DNA of 64,000 nt from Aquibacillus halophilus (GCF_009649745.1 NZ_WJNG01000002.1:142150-206149); one strand, 5' to 3'; numbered from the stretch's first letter, positions 49,986 through 59,073 are shown. A program made the numbers and translations. The notes: a model not told the origin generated them from the letters alone.

Positions 49986-51158
49986 GTGAATTTGTTAAAA
50001 GAAGCAAAGCAAGTCATTAAACATAATATTCGTGATTATGGGATGTATATTGCCTTATTTGTCATTATGATCACTTTTTCTATTTTGACAGATGGGTTAT
50101 TTATGTCCTCACGAAATATAAGTAATCTATTAGATTCAGCAGGTTATATTGCTGTGCTTGCTGTCGGTGTAATGCTTGTAATTGTTATACGCCATATTGA
50201 CTTATCGATTGGATTTTTAGCTGGTTTTCTTGGTGCGATTTCAGCAATTTTACTTTTGAATGGGATTCCAGTATATATTGTCTTTCCAATTGTACTAATA
50301 CTAGGTATTGTTGCTGGTTCCATTACAGGCTTTTTGGTAGCAAAAGTTGGAATTCCTGCCTTTGTTGCGACATTAGCTGGATGGCTTATCTATCGAGGTG
50401 CAATCCTATCAGTAACAGAACGATCTGGAACTATCAATGTGGATAACGATGTTTTTAATGCAATAGGTAATGGATATATTCCTTCAATCATGGAAATCGG
50501 TGGATTACATTTACTATCGTTGCTTGTTGGTTTGGTTGGAATCCTACTTTATATTTATAGTGCCATATCTAATCGAAGAAATAAAATGAAATATAATTTT
50601 GAAGTGGTTTCAAAACAGATGTTTATTCTGCAGATAGCTTTTGTTTCAACGATTATAGCTTATTTCACTTGGCTTTTAGCCGGTTATAATGGTATCTCTT
50701 GGACGGTTGTTATTATCCTATTAGTGGTAATTGTTTATCATTTCGTTACTACGAAGACAGTAATAGGACGCCATATTTATGCTGTTGGTAGTAATCCTGA
50801 AGCAGCCCACCTTAGTGGTATCAATGTTAGTAAAATAACCTTTCTGGTATTTGGTTCAATGGGTATGCTTTCAGCCTTGTCAGGTATTTTGTTCACAGCA
50901 CGTTTGCAAGCCGCAACAACAACTGCTGGAACCCTATTCGAACTTGATGCAATTGCAGCAGCGTTTGTTGGTGGTGTATCCGCTGCAGGTGGAGTTGGTA
51001 AAGTAACAGGAGCCGTTATCGGTGCGATAGTTATGGCTACCCTAACAAACGGAATGAACTTGATGGGAGTGGGAATTGCCCCGCAATATATGATCCGCGG
51101 TGGCGTATTAGCCTTAGCAGTAATATTTGACGTAATGACTCGAAGACAAAAAGCATAA
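49986..51158 (+). CDS. mmsB: Multiple-sugar ABC transporter permease
   Basis: A 390-residue permease of the GguB/MmsB (XylH) type with about ten membrane helices. Motifs are RHIDLSIGFLAGFLG, GFLVAKVGIPAFVATLAGW, YAVGSNPEAAHLSGINVSK and FELDAIAAAFVGGVSAAGG. Longer than RbsC because of the extra loop around residues 160-240, as usual for this group. GTG start with AGGAGGT. Confidence 0.93.
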   Translation: MNLLKEAKQVIKHNIRDYGMYIALFVIMITFSILTDGLFMSSRNISNLLDSAGYIAVLAVGVMLVIVIRHIDLSIGFLAGFLGAISAILLLNGIPVYIVFPIVLILGIVAGSITGFLVAKVGIPAFVATLAGWLIYRGAILSVTERSGTINVDNDVFNAIGNGYIPSIMEIGGLHLLSLLVGLVGILLYIYSAISNRRNKMKYNFEVVSKQMFILQIAFVSTIIAYFTWLLAGYNGISWTVVIILLVVIVYHFVTTKTVIGRHIYAVGSNPEAAHLSGINVSKITFLVFGSMGMLSALSGILFTARLQAATTTAGTLFELDAIAAAFVGGVSAAGGVGKVTGAVIGAIVMATLTNGMNLMGVGIAPQYMIRGGVLALAVIFDVMTRRQKA

Positions 51159-51162
51159 TCAT

Positions 51163-51300
51163 GGGGACGGTTCTTTTGTTTCCTTTTCATGATGCGTAAT
51201 AAAGAAGTTAAAGTGTCAGGCACTACTTATGGACAGAGGTCCATTTTAGTGCCTGACACTTTTTTGTATTGGGAATTGATTGACGCAAAAGAACCGTCCC
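51163..51300. repeat. Complete 138-bp inverted-repeat element with internal hairpin
   Basis: The ends GGGACGGTTCTTTTG (from 51163/51164) and CAAAAGAACCGTCCC (51286-51300) are perfect inverted repeats. Inside, AAGTGTCAGGCACTA (51211-51225) pairs with TAGTGCCTGACACTT (51247-51261) and encloses TGGACAGAGGTCCA. No target-site duplication is obvious. It starts 4 bp after the permease stop and ends 29 bp before the MerR gene. Confidence 0.85.
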
Positions 51301-51329
51301 TTATACTATAAAAAAGAGGAGGTAGTTAA

Positions 51330-52166
51330 ATGAAACAGCGGTTCCGTGTCGGGGAAGTGGCAAAATTATTTCAGCTTTCCGCATCGACACTTCGTTATTA
51401 TGATGAGGTCGGAATTTTCCAACCTAAATTCACAGATCCTGACAGTCGATATCGGTACTATAGCATTGAACAATTTTTTGTACTCGACACAATTATTTTC
51501 CTTAAGAAAAATGGATTTACTATTAACGATATTAAACAGCAGTTAAAGCAGCGAACCCCTGAGAACACGAAAGATCTTCTAGAAAGAAAACTAGAAGAAG
51601 TGGAGGAAGAAAGGGAAAGGTTGAAGAAGGTTTCTGAAAAAATCCAAAGCAAAATTGCCACAATTGAAGAGGGGCTTTCCCTCCGTGTCAATCCTTCATT
51701 GGTGTATCGCTGGTTTACGGAACGTGCGATTGATTATATTTATAATGATGAACCGATTGATTTAGGGATAGAATCAGATGCATTGTATTTAAAGGACTTA
51801 GAGGATCTCTCTCTAGCAGGAGTCGATTATGATGGATTTTTTACAGGTGATTTTGGAACTATAGTTGATATAGATAGTCTCACAAAAGAAGGTCCTGTGA
51901 AATATCGAGCTGTCTTTGAATTACTACATAATATGGAAGCTATTGAAACATCTAGTTTAAATGCGGGTTTATATGCATGCTATCCTCATCTTGGACCGTA
52001 TGAAAAAATTAAAACTAGTTACTCCTTTGTCTTAAAACAATTGGAACATGATGGTTACTTTGTGGCCGGAGATCCGCTTGAAATAGCAATGCTTGATGAG
52101 TCGGTCACACAGGATAAAACAGCATATATAACCTTGATTCAGATTCCAGTGAATAAAAAAGATTGA
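51330..52166 (+). CDS. MerR-family regulator (BmrR/BltR-like)
   Basis: A 278-residue regulator. The N-terminal winged helix has FRVGEVAKLFQLSASTLRYYDEVGIFQP and DSRYRYYSIEQFFVLDTI, followed by a long dimer helix (~75-118). The C-terminal ~140 residues are a GyrI-like effector-binding domain (YACYPHLGPYEKI, IQIPVNKKD). Such proteins activate drug-efflux genes on binding cationic or other drugs. AGGAGGT precedes the ATG. Its stop codon lies inside the promoter for the MATE pump it probably controls. Confidence 0.92.
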   Translation: MKQRFRVGEVAKLFQLSASTLRYYDEVGIFQPKFTDPDSRYRYYSIEQFFVLDTIIFLKKNGFTINDIKQQLKQRTPENTKDLLERKLEEVEEERERLKKVSEKIQSKIATIEEGLSLRVNPSLVYRWFTERAIDYIYNDEPIDLGIESDALYLKDLEDLSLAGVDYDGFFTGDFGTIVDIDSLTKEGPVKYRAVFELLHNMEAIETSSLNAGLYACYPHLGPYEKIKTSYSFVLKQLEHDGYFVAGDPLEIAMLDESVTQDKTAYITLIQIPVNKKD

Positions 52167-52193
52167 CCTTCAAGTAACTTGAAGGTTTATACT
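52163..52193 (+). promoter_or_regulatory. MerR-type promoter with 19-bp spacer and perfect operator
   Basis: The -35 TTGACC (52163-52168) and -10 TATACT (52188-52193) are separated by 19 bp, the over-long spacer typical for MerR activation. The spacer carries the palindrome ACCTTCAAG (52166-52174) TAA CTTGAAGGT (52178-52186), a perfect 9-bp inverted repeat. It drives the MATE gene at 52227. Confidence 0.85.
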
Positions 52194-52226
52194 TTCTCTT
52201 GTAAGAAGTTACTGGAGGAATAAAAG

Positions 52227-53558
52227 ATGACTGAAACACATGAAATCTTAAAACATCAATCAGTTAAAAAGGTTTTTTTAAAATATTTTTTCCCATCGTT
52301 ATTAGGGATGATGCTGATGTCGGTAAACATTCTTATTGATGGAGTATTTGTTGGTAACGGGGTAGGATCGGAAGGGCTTGCTGGTGTTAACCTTGCCATG
52401 CCAGTATTCTCACTAATATTTTCGATTGCACTTTGGATTGGTATTGGTGGAGGCACTATTTATTCGCACTATATTGGAGGCGATGATCCTGCCCAAGCTA
52501 GAAGTGTGTTTTCACTGTCTGTTGCTAGTTCGTTGCTACTCTTGTTTATTGTTGGGGTCGTTGGTTATTTTAACGTAGAGATTGTAGCAAATCTGTTAGG
52601 AGCAAACGCTGACACACTTTTTTATACAGTCGAATATTTGAGGATTCTATTTCCGCTTGGTTGGCTGATTGCTTTGCAGCAGCTACTCAGCATATTTGTT
52701 CGAAATGATGGTAGTCCGACTTTATCGATGGTAGCCCTTGGTGTTACTGCAATTGTAAATATTGGCTTGAATTACTATATGATTTTTGTCCTGGAGTTAG
52801 GTGTATTTGGTGCAGCACTTGCCACTGTCCTCGCAAGCTTCGTTGGGCTACTTGTTTTATTGCTCCATTTTTTAAAAAAGCAATCGAATTTACGGAAGGC
52901 TTCTTTCCAATGGACATGGGGTATGCTGGGAACTATTTTTTTGATCGGATTTCCAAGTTTTCTTGCAGAAGCAGGAGTCCTTGTGTTTGTTGCTGGCTAC
53001 AACTTAGCGATTGTCAGTTTACTTGGCACAGAAGGAGTTGCTGCCTTTGCAGTGATTAATTATTTGCATGGTTTCATGTTCTTATCATTCTTTGGCATTG
53101 AATCAGCACTGCAGCCGATGATTAGCTACTATCACGGTGCAAAAGAAAAAGTCCGTGTCGAAGAAAGTTTGAAAATTGGTGAGAAAGCTTCATTCATGCT
53201 TGGCGGAATCCTACTAATCATCGGACTGTTTGCTGCTCCTTTACTCGTCTCACTTTTTGGACTAGAAACAGAGGAAGTTCGTAAGTTGGCGGTTCAGGGG
53301 ATTCGATTCTTTTTCATCGGTTACCTATTTTTAGGGTTTAATTTCGTTTACATGACTTATTTTCAGTCCATTGGTCAAATTCGTCAATCAATCACTATTA
53401 TTCTCCTAAGAAGTTTTGTTTTTATTCTGGTCCTATTATGGGTGCTGCCAAAATTCTTTGGTATCGTTGGTATCTGGCTTGCATTACCGATGTCGGAAAT
53501 GATAGTTGCTTTACTGCTCGTCTTCTTCACCAGAAAACATGTAATAAGATCAACTTGA
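52227..53558 (+). CDS. MATE-family efflux pump
   Basis: A 443-residue membrane protein with twelve predicted helices. It begins VKKVFLKYFFPSLLGMMLMSVNILIDGVFVG and has LAGVNLAMPVFSL, FVRNDGSPTLSM, GLNYYMIFVLELGVFGAALATV and AFAVINYLHGFMFLSFFGIESALQP, all MATE-type. It exports drugs or metabolites using an ion gradient. TGGAGG precedes the ATG. The MerR-type promoter directly upstream suggests drug-induced expression. Confidence 0.93.
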   Translation: MTETHEILKHQSVKKVFLKYFFPSLLGMMLMSVNILIDGVFVGNGVGSEGLAGVNLAMPVFSLIFSIALWIGIGGGTIYSHYIGGDDPAQARSVFSLSVASSLLLLFIVGVVGYFNVEIVANLLGANADTLFYTVEYLRILFPLGWLIALQQLLSIFVRNDGSPTLSMVALGVTAIVNIGLNYYMIFVLELGVFGAALATVLASFVGLLVLLLHFLKKQSNLRKASFQWTWGMLGTIFLIGFPSFLAEAGVLVFVAGYNLAIVSLLGTEGVAAFAVINYLHGFMFLSFFGIESALQPMISYYHGAKEKVRVEESLKIGEKASFMLGGILLIIGLFAAPLLVSLFGLETEEVRKLAVQGIRFFFIGYLFLGFNFVYMTYFQSIGQIRQSITIILLRSFVFILVLLWVLPKFFGIVGIWLALPMSEMIVALLLVFFTRKHVIRST

Positions 53559-53862
53559 TGACGGTAATCAAGGGGACGGTTCTTGTGCATCCTTTCAATC
53601 ATTTATTATAAAAACATTGAAGATTTTTATGAAAATGAGGAGGTTGGTTTGAATTTTGTAATCTTGAATCTTATAGTTATCAATAATGATCAGAAACAGG
53701 GTTATCAGTTCTATTGTCATATTTTGAACGATTAAATTCAGATATGCTTCTGTTCAATCTTCCTAGTTGGAGATGAACAAAGGTGGAAAAATAATTTTGC
53801 CAGATTAGACAGGAAGGAAGCAGGATAACCGTCCCTACGCTTCCTAGATTGGAGTTAATATT
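53559..53862. other. Intergenic region with two repeat arms
   Basis: About 300 bp. It contains GGGGACGGTTCTTGTG at 53572-53587 and AACCGTCCC at 53827-53835, which may be the two ends of one decayed element. A 28-codon frame (TTG 53649 to 53735) has AGGAGG upstream but no other support. Nothing else seen. Confidence 0.5.
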
Positions 53863-54966
53863 ATGAATGATCCTATTATAATTGTGGGGGCTGGTTTAAG
53901 TGGTCTTCGCGCGGCGTCATTACTTAGTTCACAGGGCATCGAGTGTCGCGTTTTAGAGGCTCGAGGCCGAATTGGAGGTAGAGTTTTAAGTAGATCGGCC
54001 GTGGACAGTCCTGACCTCGGAAAATATGACCTGGGACCAACATGGTTCTGGCCACAACATGAGCGGGTTATCTCAGGTCTCGTCCAAGAATTTGGTTTAC
54101 AAACCTTCGAACAGTACACAGAAGGAGCAATGCTTTTCGAGCAAGCTTCATCTATCCAGCGACATGTGCTACCAGAAGGAGCTATTCAGAAGTCGGTTCG
54201 GCTTGGTGGGGGTATGCAATCCTTGATTGATGCTGTTGCGGCCACTCTTCCTAGTAGGACAGTTGAACTAGACATGCGTGTCACATCAATCCTTATGGAT
54301 GAAAAAGGGACGATTACTCTTGAAGCAGACCGCCTTGATGGCAAAAAGAAAACTATACGCGCGGAAGCAGTAATCTTAGCATTACCACCCCGAATTGTGG
54401 CTAAGAGCATAGCGCTTTCGCCTTCTCTTCCTACTAATCTTATGAAAAGCTTGGAGGACAAGTCGACATGGATGGCAGGACAGGCTAAGGTAGTTGCGAT
54501 TTACGATCGTCCCTTTTGGCGAGAAGATGGACTTTCAGGTCAAGTAACGAGCTGGAGTGGACCTTTGCAGGAAATCCATGATGCATCACCCGGTACAGGT
54601 AGCGGTGCACTGTTTGGTTTCTTCGGGATACCTGCAAAGACGCGCCGAGACCTTGGTGAGGAAAGAGTTCTTAAACTTGTCATGGAGCAGCTGACACGTC
54701 TTTTTGGTCCGTCAGCTGAAATAACAACCTCTCTCTTATACAAGGATTGGTCGATTGATTCTAACACCTCGGTTGAAGCTGATTCCATACCATTAAGTGA
54801 TTTTCCCAACTACGGTCCACTTACAGGTACAAGTGATGACTGGGAAAAGAAGATCATTTTTGCCGGTACAGAAACCTCTTCAGAATATGGAGGACACCTT
54901 GAAGGAGCGCTTCGATCAGCTGAACGAGCGGTTTTAGAAGTGATGGATTTATACAAAAATAAATGA
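53863..54966 (+). CDS. FAD-dependent amine oxidase-like protein
   Basis: A 367-residue flavoprotein of the monoamine oxidase fold. IIIVGAGLSGLRAASLLSSQG is the FAD dinucleotide loop, with VLEARGRIGGRVLS next, YDLGPTWFWPQHE as second contact and IFAGTETSSEYGGHLEGALR as the C-terminal FAD motif. Members oxidise amines; substrate unknown. TTGGAG precedes the ATG. Its codon use has more GC than neighbouring AT-rich genes, possibly acquired. Confidence 0.88.
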   Translation: MNDPIIIVGAGLSGLRAASLLSSQGIECRVLEARGRIGGRVLSRSAVDSPDLGKYDLGPTWFWPQHERVISGLVQEFGLQTFEQYTEGAMLFEQASSIQRHVLPEGAIQKSVRLGGGMQSLIDAVAATLPSRTVELDMRVTSILMDEKGTITLEADRLDGKKKTIRAEAVILALPPRIVAKSIALSPSLPTNLMKSLEDKSTWMAGQAKVVAIYDRPFWREDGLSGQVTSWSGPLQEIHDASPGTGSGALFGFFGIPAKTRRDLGEERVLKLVMEQLTRLFGPSAEITTSLLYKDWSIDSNTSVEADSIPLSDFPNYGPLTGTSDDWEKKIIFAGTETSSEYGGHLEGALRSAERAVLEVMDLYKNK

Positions 54967-55054
54967 ATTATAGGTGTCAGGAATACAAAGTATTTAACCC
55001 TGTTCCGCGCAATCACTGTATGAAGGGAAATTAGTATTAGTAAGAGGATGGAAG

Positions 55055-55070
55055 CAGAAGAACCGTCCCC
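55055..55070. repeat. ACGG-family arm
   Basis: CAGAAGAACCGTCCCC just before the SDR gene at 55088; single arm of the dispersed family. Confidence 0.65.
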
Positions 55071-55087
55071 TAAAGGAGAGAATAAAT

Positions 55088-55834
55088 ATGCCAGACTTAA
55101 AAAATCATGTGATACTTATTACTGGAGCTAATCGGGGGCAGGGACAAGCTATTGCTCAGCACCTTGCCACTTTAGGAGCAATGGTAGGTATTGGTGCTCG
55201 GAATTATGATGAAGCAAAAGAAGTAGCTAAGGCAATTGGAGAAGACCACGCCTTTCCGGTTCAGTTAGATGTCACAAAGGAACTCGAGTGGAAATCGGCA
55301 GTAGATAAGATTGTAAGTAAATTCAACAAGATTGATGCACTAGTGAATAATGCAGGCATTCTAATCCGGAAACCATTTACAGAGATAACGCTAAATGATT
55401 ACCAACAGCTGATTAATGTCAATCAACTTGGAGTGTTTTTGGGGATGCAAGCAGTTATTCCGCAGATGGAAAAGCAACAAAAAGGCTCGATTGTAAACAA
55501 TGTATCTATATCTGCATTTGCTCCTATTAGTAAATCTTCTGCTTATGCGGCAACAAAAGCATCTGTGGTTGCAATGTCCAAAGCTGCAGCTATTGAACTT
55601 GGACAAAAAGGAATTCGAGTGAACATGGTTCATCCTGGTGGAATTGAAACAGAAATGGCAACTCAAGGCAACGGTGTTCCAGCATACTACGATTCAGTGC
55701 CACTAGGACGTATAGGACAACCAATTGAAATTGCTCGGGCGGTAGCATTCCTTGCCTCTGATGAAAGTTCATATTGCACAGGCACAGAAATTGTCGTTGA
55801 TGGAGGAATGACTTTAGGTACTACGGATGAGTGA
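55088..55834 (+). CDS. SDR-family oxidoreductase
   Basis: A 248-residue classical short-chain dehydrogenase. The cofactor loop is [16 protein letters not shown], then [13 protein letters not shown], the catalytic SAYAATKAS (Tyr/Lys) and [10 protein letters not shown]. Size and pattern resemble glucose 1-dehydrogenase or 3-oxoacyl-ACP reductase-like enzymes. The substrate is not predictable. AAAGGAGAG precedes the ATG. A complete repeat element starts 10 bp after its stop. Confidence 0.88.
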   Translation: MPDLKNHVILITGANRGQGQAIAQHLATLGAMVGIGARNYDEAKEVAKAIGEDHAFPVQLDVTKELEWKSAVDKIVSKFNKIDALVNNAGILIRKPFTEITLNDYQQLINVNQLGVFLGMQAVIPQMEKQQKGSIVNNVSISAFAPISKSSAYAATKASVVAMSKAAAIELGQKGIRVNMVHPGGIETEMATQGNGVPAYYDSVPLGRIGQPIEIARAVAFLASDESSYCTGTEIVVDGGMTLGTTDE

Positions 55835-55843
55835 ACCAATCAC

Positions 55844-56104
55844 GGGGACGGTTCTTTTGTTTCCACTGATGTGTAATCAATAGAAATTAATTAAAGTGTC
55901 AGGCACTATATCTGGACAGTTGTCCATTTTAGTACTTGACACTTTTTTGTATTCAATATGGGATGAGTTTTAGTGATATTAGTGATTTAACACTGTTAAA
56001 TTTACTATAAAAAGCTATTAGTAACCTAACCCACATTGGGCAATTATAGGTTAAGTTATTGTGTTAAATACATTTAATGGAAAAAGAAACAAAAGAACCG
56101 TCCC
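55844..56104. repeat. 261-bp inverted-repeat element with internal hairpin
   Basis: Left end GGGGACGGTTCTTTTG (55844-55859), right end CAAAAGAACCGTCCC (56090-56104). Inside is AAAGTGTCAGGCACTA (55893-55908) facing TAGTACTTGACACTTT (55930-55945) and about 130 bp more than in the 138-bp form. It fills the gap between the SDR gene and the acyl-CoA dehydrogenase operator. Confidence 0.8.
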
Positions 56105-56132
56105 TGTGATTTGAAATTGTGTTAATATGATT

Positions 56133-56154
56133 ACATACCAACTGGTTAGTATGT
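56133..56154. promoter_or_regulatory. TetR-type operator upstream of the acyl-CoA cluster
   Basis: ACATACCAACTGGTTAGTATGT is a 22-bp near-perfect palindrome (one mismatched pair) ending about 20 bp before the acyl-CoA dehydrogenase TTG start. It shares TAGTATGT/ACATACTA and the CAAC/GGTTAG core with the palindrome at 59041, so both are probably bound by the TetR protein encoded between them. Confidence 0.7.
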
Positions 56155-56174
56155 GAATTCGAGGGGGAGTTTGG

Positions 56175-57395
56175 TTGGATTTTTCTTATTCGGATAAGGT
56201 GAAAGGATTGCAGCAGAGAGTATCAGATTTTATGGGGAAAGTGGTATATCCAAATGAATCTGTTTACAGGAGTCAGTTGCTAGAGTCCAAGAACGGGCGT
56301 TTTTCTCGAGTCCCGCCGGTTATGGAGGAAATGAAGCAGCAAGCGAAGCAAGCAGGACTGTGGAATTTATTTTTACCTGACAGTAATTATGGGGCAGGTT
56401 TATCAAACTTAGAATATGCACCGTTGTGTGAAGTCATGGGACGCTCCCTAATCGCACCTGAGGTATTTAATTGCAATGCGCCTGACACTGGGAACATGGA
56501 ATTGTTAGCGAGATATGGAACACAGGAGCAGAAGCAGCAATGGTTGATGCCGCTTTTAAATGGAGAAATTCGCTCTTCCTTTTGTATGACGGAGCCAGAC
56601 GTTGCGTCATCCGATGCAACCAATATAGAAAGTGAGATAATACACGATGGGGATGAATATATAATAAGTGGAACGAAATGGTGGTCATCTGGTGCAGGAG
56701 ATCCTCGTTGCAAGCTACTTATTTTCATGGGGAAAACAGACCCTGACGCAGAGAAACACCGACAACAATCAATGATTTTAGTACCTATCGAAACAACAGG
56801 AATAAAAATCCAAAGAATGTTACCGGTTTTCGGCTATGATGATGCACCCCATGGGCATGCGGAAATAACCTTTGATCATGTTAGGGTGCCAAAGGATAAT
56901 CTCATGGTTGGTGAAGGAGAGGGATTTGCGATTGCTCAGGGCAGGCTTGGTCCTGGAAGAATTCATCATTGTATGCGTATGATTGGAGCGGCGGAACGGG
57001 CCCTCGAAATTATGTGTAAAAGGGTCGAGAGTCGCGTAGCTTTTGGAATGCCCCTGTCCAAACAAGGGGTGATTAGGGAGTGGATTGCTGATTCTCGGAT
57101 CGAAATTGAGCAAGCAAGATTACTAGTGTTAAAGGCAGCAGATATGATGGATAAAGTAGGTAACAAACAAGCTAGAAAGGAAATTGCCATGATTAAGGTG
57201 GTGGCACCTAACATGGCATTAAAAGTGATTGATCGTGCCATTCAAGCAATGGGTGCTGCTGGAGTAAGTGAGGATTTCCCGCTTGCAAGCCTGTATGCAG
57301 GTATTCGGACATTAAGAATTGCAGACGGACCGGATGAGGTTCACCGTCAATCGGTGGCAAAACTAGAATTGAAAGAGCAGGCAAAAAAATTTTAA
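56175..57395 (+). CDS. Acyl-CoA dehydrogenase (ACAD11-like)
   Basis: A 406-residue flavoprotein. Acyl-CoA dehydrogenase blocks are [37 protein letters not shown] (FAD/substrate loop), [52 protein letters not shown] and [16 protein letters not shown]. The WWSSGAGDP sequence is typical of the ACAD10/11 clade. TTG start with GAGGGGGAG. It begins a cluster with an APH-fold kinase, as in ACAD10/11 and Lva systems. Confidence 0.9.
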   Translation: MDFSYSDKVKGLQQRVSDFMGKVVYPNESVYRSQLLESKNGRFSRVPPVMEEMKQQAKQAGLWNLFLPDSNYGAGLSNLEYAPLCEVMGRSLIAPEVFNCNAPDTGNMELLARYGTQEQKQQWLMPLLNGEIRSSFCMTEPDVASSDATNIESEIIHDGDEYIISGTKWWSSGAGDPRCKLLIFMGKTDPDAEKHRQQSMILVPIETTGIKIQRMLPVFGYDDAPHGHAEITFDHVRVPKDNLMVGEGEGFAIAQGRLGPGRIHHCMRMIGAAERALEIMCKRVESRVAFGMPLSKQGVIREWIADSRIEIEQARLLVLKAADMMDKVGNKQARKEIAMIKVVAPNMALKVIDRAIQAMGAAGVSEDFPLASLYAGIRTLRIADGPDEVHRQSVAKLELKEQAKKF

Positions 57396-57445
57396 ACAAT
57401 CTTGTAAGCGCTAACATATATATCATAAAAAGAGGGGGAACTTTT

Positions 57446-58222
57446 TTGAGTATTGTTGATCAACTTTTTCAATTGAAAGGAAAGGTAGCGATTGTAACAG
57501 GAGGGGGTAGAGGACTCGGTAAGTACATGGCACTGGCATTTGCGGATGCCGGGGCAAAAGTTATGGTCTGTTCTCGTAAGGTAACGGCTTGCGAGGAAAC
57601 GGTCAAAGAAATTCAAGCCATGGGCGGAGAGGCATTAGCACTTTCGTGTGATGTTACCGATCCACAGCAGGTTCAGCAAGCGGCTGAAAAAACGTTAGAA
57701 ACCTTTGGAAAAATTGATATTTTAGTCAATAATAGTGGCGCTACCTGGGGAGCAGATGTGTTAGAGATGCCGTTAGAGGCTTGGTATAAAGTACTGAATG
57801 TAAATGTGACAGGGACTTTTCTCATGTCTCAAGCGGTTGGCAAACATATGGTTGAGCAAAAATATGGGAAAATTATTAATCTATCATCTGTTGCAGGTTT
57901 AAATGGGGTAGATCCTCGTGTGATGGACGCAGTTGGATATAACACGAGTAAAGGCGCACTTATTACGCTGACAAAGGATCTCGCTGCAAAATGGGGGAGG
58001 CATAACATCAATGTTAATGCGATTGCACCAGGATTTTTCCCTACAAAAATGTCTAAAGGAGTCTTAGAGATGGGTGGTGATAGAATACTAGAGCAAACTC
58101 CACTAGGCCGCTTTGGAGAGGATAAAGATATTCAAGGGGTTGCTTTATTCCTTGCATCAAAAGCATCGGATTATGTTACCGGTGAAATCGTGGTAGTTGA
58201 CGGTGGTATGAATGCAATGTAA
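57446..58222 (+). CDS. SDR-family oxidoreductase of the acyl-CoA cluster
   Basis: A 258-residue short-chain dehydrogenase with VTGGGRGLGKYMALAFADAG, LVNNSGATWGADVLEMP, INLSSVAGL, catalytic VGYNTSKGA (Tyr/Lys) and AIAPGFFPTKMSKGVLEMGG. It resembles gluconate 5-dehydrogenase-like and 3-hydroxyacyl-CoA-type SDRs. TTG start with GAGGGGGA. It follows the dehydrogenase gene by 50 nt in the cluster. Directly after its stop, in the same frame, lies a remnant of an acyl-CoA ligase. Confidence 0.88.
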   Translation: MSIVDQLFQLKGKVAIVTGGGRGLGKYMALAFADAGAKVMVCSRKVTACEETVKEIQAMGGEALALSCDVTDPQQVQQAAEKTLETFGKIDILVNNSGATWGADVLEMPLEAWYKVLNVNVTGTFLMSQAVGKHMVEQKYGKIINLSSVAGLNGVDPRVMDAVGYNTSKGALITLTKDLAAKWGRHNINVNAIAPGFFPTKMSKGVLEMGGDRILEQTPLGRFGEDKDIQGVALFLASKASDYVTGEIVVVDGGMNAM

Positions 58223-58327
58223 ATAAAATTATGGGAGGTACCACAGGTCGTCGAATTTAGACCGGAGCTTCCAAAAACGAATGTAGGTAAAATATTACGT
58301 AGAAAAATTAAGGAAGAACTGGTGTAA
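58223..58327 (+). pseudogene. C-terminal remnant of an acyl-CoA synthetase
   Basis: In frame right after the SDR stop, the sequence encodes [17 protein letters not shown] followed by [15 protein letters not shown] and a stop. PKTxxGKxxRR is the conserved C-terminal motif with the catalytic lysine of AMP-forming fatty-acid-CoA ligases. Only about 34 residues of a ~500-residue enzyme remain, so a ligase gene has been deleted here. Confidence 0.75.
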
Positions 58328-58403
58328 TTTAAGGAACTACTTTGCTGTTGCCCCCAAACAGGTATGGGAAAACGGTGTGATATACTTGTGGAAAAACGCT
58401 AAA

Positions 58404-58417
58404 TTAACCAATACTAG
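58404..58417. promoter_or_regulatory. Partial TetR operator before the TetR gene
   Basis: TTAACCAATACTAG resembles the core of the palindromes at 56133 and 59041 and lies 16 bp before the TetR ATG, consistent with weak autoregulation. Confidence 0.4.
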
Positions 58418-58433
58418 GGGGCTTATTCTAATC

Positions 58434-59000
58434 ATGAAAGAAAAAATATTAGTAACATGTATTCAATTATTTGAACATAAAGGATTTAGCGAAACCTCGA
58501 TCCAGGACATCGTGGATTCATTAGCAGTAACAAAAGGGACCTTTTACTATTACTTCAAGAGTAAAGAGGAAGTGTTAATGGTAATCCACCGGATGTATAT
58601 CGATACATTACTCGAACAACAGAACAAACTATTAGAAGACGGAGCGTTAACTAATAAAGATAGACTCCGCGGATTAGTAGAAATGTTAGTAACAAATATT
58701 ACCCCACTTGGAAAAAGCGCCAGGGTGTTTCACCGTGAGCTCCGTCATTTAAGTGAAGACCACATGAAGGAAGCTCGGGCCAAACGTGATCAGGTTCGGG
58801 TTGCGATTGAAAAAGTAATTGTAGCCGGGATGGAGAATGGTGAGTTTAGGCCAGACGTAAAAGCAGATATTGTTACGCTAGGTATTTTAGGGGCGTGTAA
58901 TTGGAGCTATCAATGGTTTAAACCTGAAGGAAAGTACTCAGATTTAGAGGTTTCTGAAGTTTTTATCGACATGGTTTGTCAGGGGATCACCCCTAAATAG
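58434..59000 (+). CDS. TetR-family regulator of the acyl-CoA cluster
   Basis: A 188-residue TetR repressor. The N-terminal helix-turn-helix is FEHKGFSETSIQDIVDSLAV then TKGTFYYYFKSKEEVLMVIH. The C-terminal ligand domain is the FadR/AcrR-like type with RVFHRELRHLSEDHMKEARA. The ATG at 58434 is chosen because the operator-like TTAACCAATACTA and AGGGGG lie just upstream; a longer frame from 58377 would cover them. Acyl-CoA ligand is inferred from the neighbours and the two operators. Confidence 0.9.
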   Translation: MKEKILVTCIQLFEHKGFSETSIQDIVDSLAVTKGTFYYYFKSKEEVLMVIHRMYIDTLLEQQNKLLEDGALTNKDRLRGLVEMLVTNITPLGKSARVFHRELRHLSEDHMKEARAKRDQVRVAIEKVIVAGMENGEFRPDVKADIVTLGILGACNWSYQWFKPEGKYSDLEVSEVFIDMVCQGITPK

Positions 59001-59040
59001 GCGAGGAATACACATCCTCCCTTTTGTTGTAAAATTAACA

Positions 59041-59056
59041 TACTAACCGGTTAGTA
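59041..59056. promoter_or_regulatory. Perfect TetR operator palindrome
   Basis: TACTAACCGGTTAGTA is a perfect 16-bp palindrome, 18 bp before the 3-hydroxyacyl-CoA dehydrogenase start, with the same half-site as 56133-56154. It probably controls the second half of the cluster. Confidence 0.75.
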
Positions 59057-59073
59057 AATAGGAGGTAAGGTAG

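Noticed and set aside
50777..51223. 148-codon minus-strand frame in the permease gene
   Set aside because: Antisense shadow of the well-supported mmsB gene; it extends into the repeat element.
53649..53735. 28-codon frame with AGGAGG upstream
   Set aside because: Too short, no homologous motif and no neighbour context; only mentioned in the gap description.
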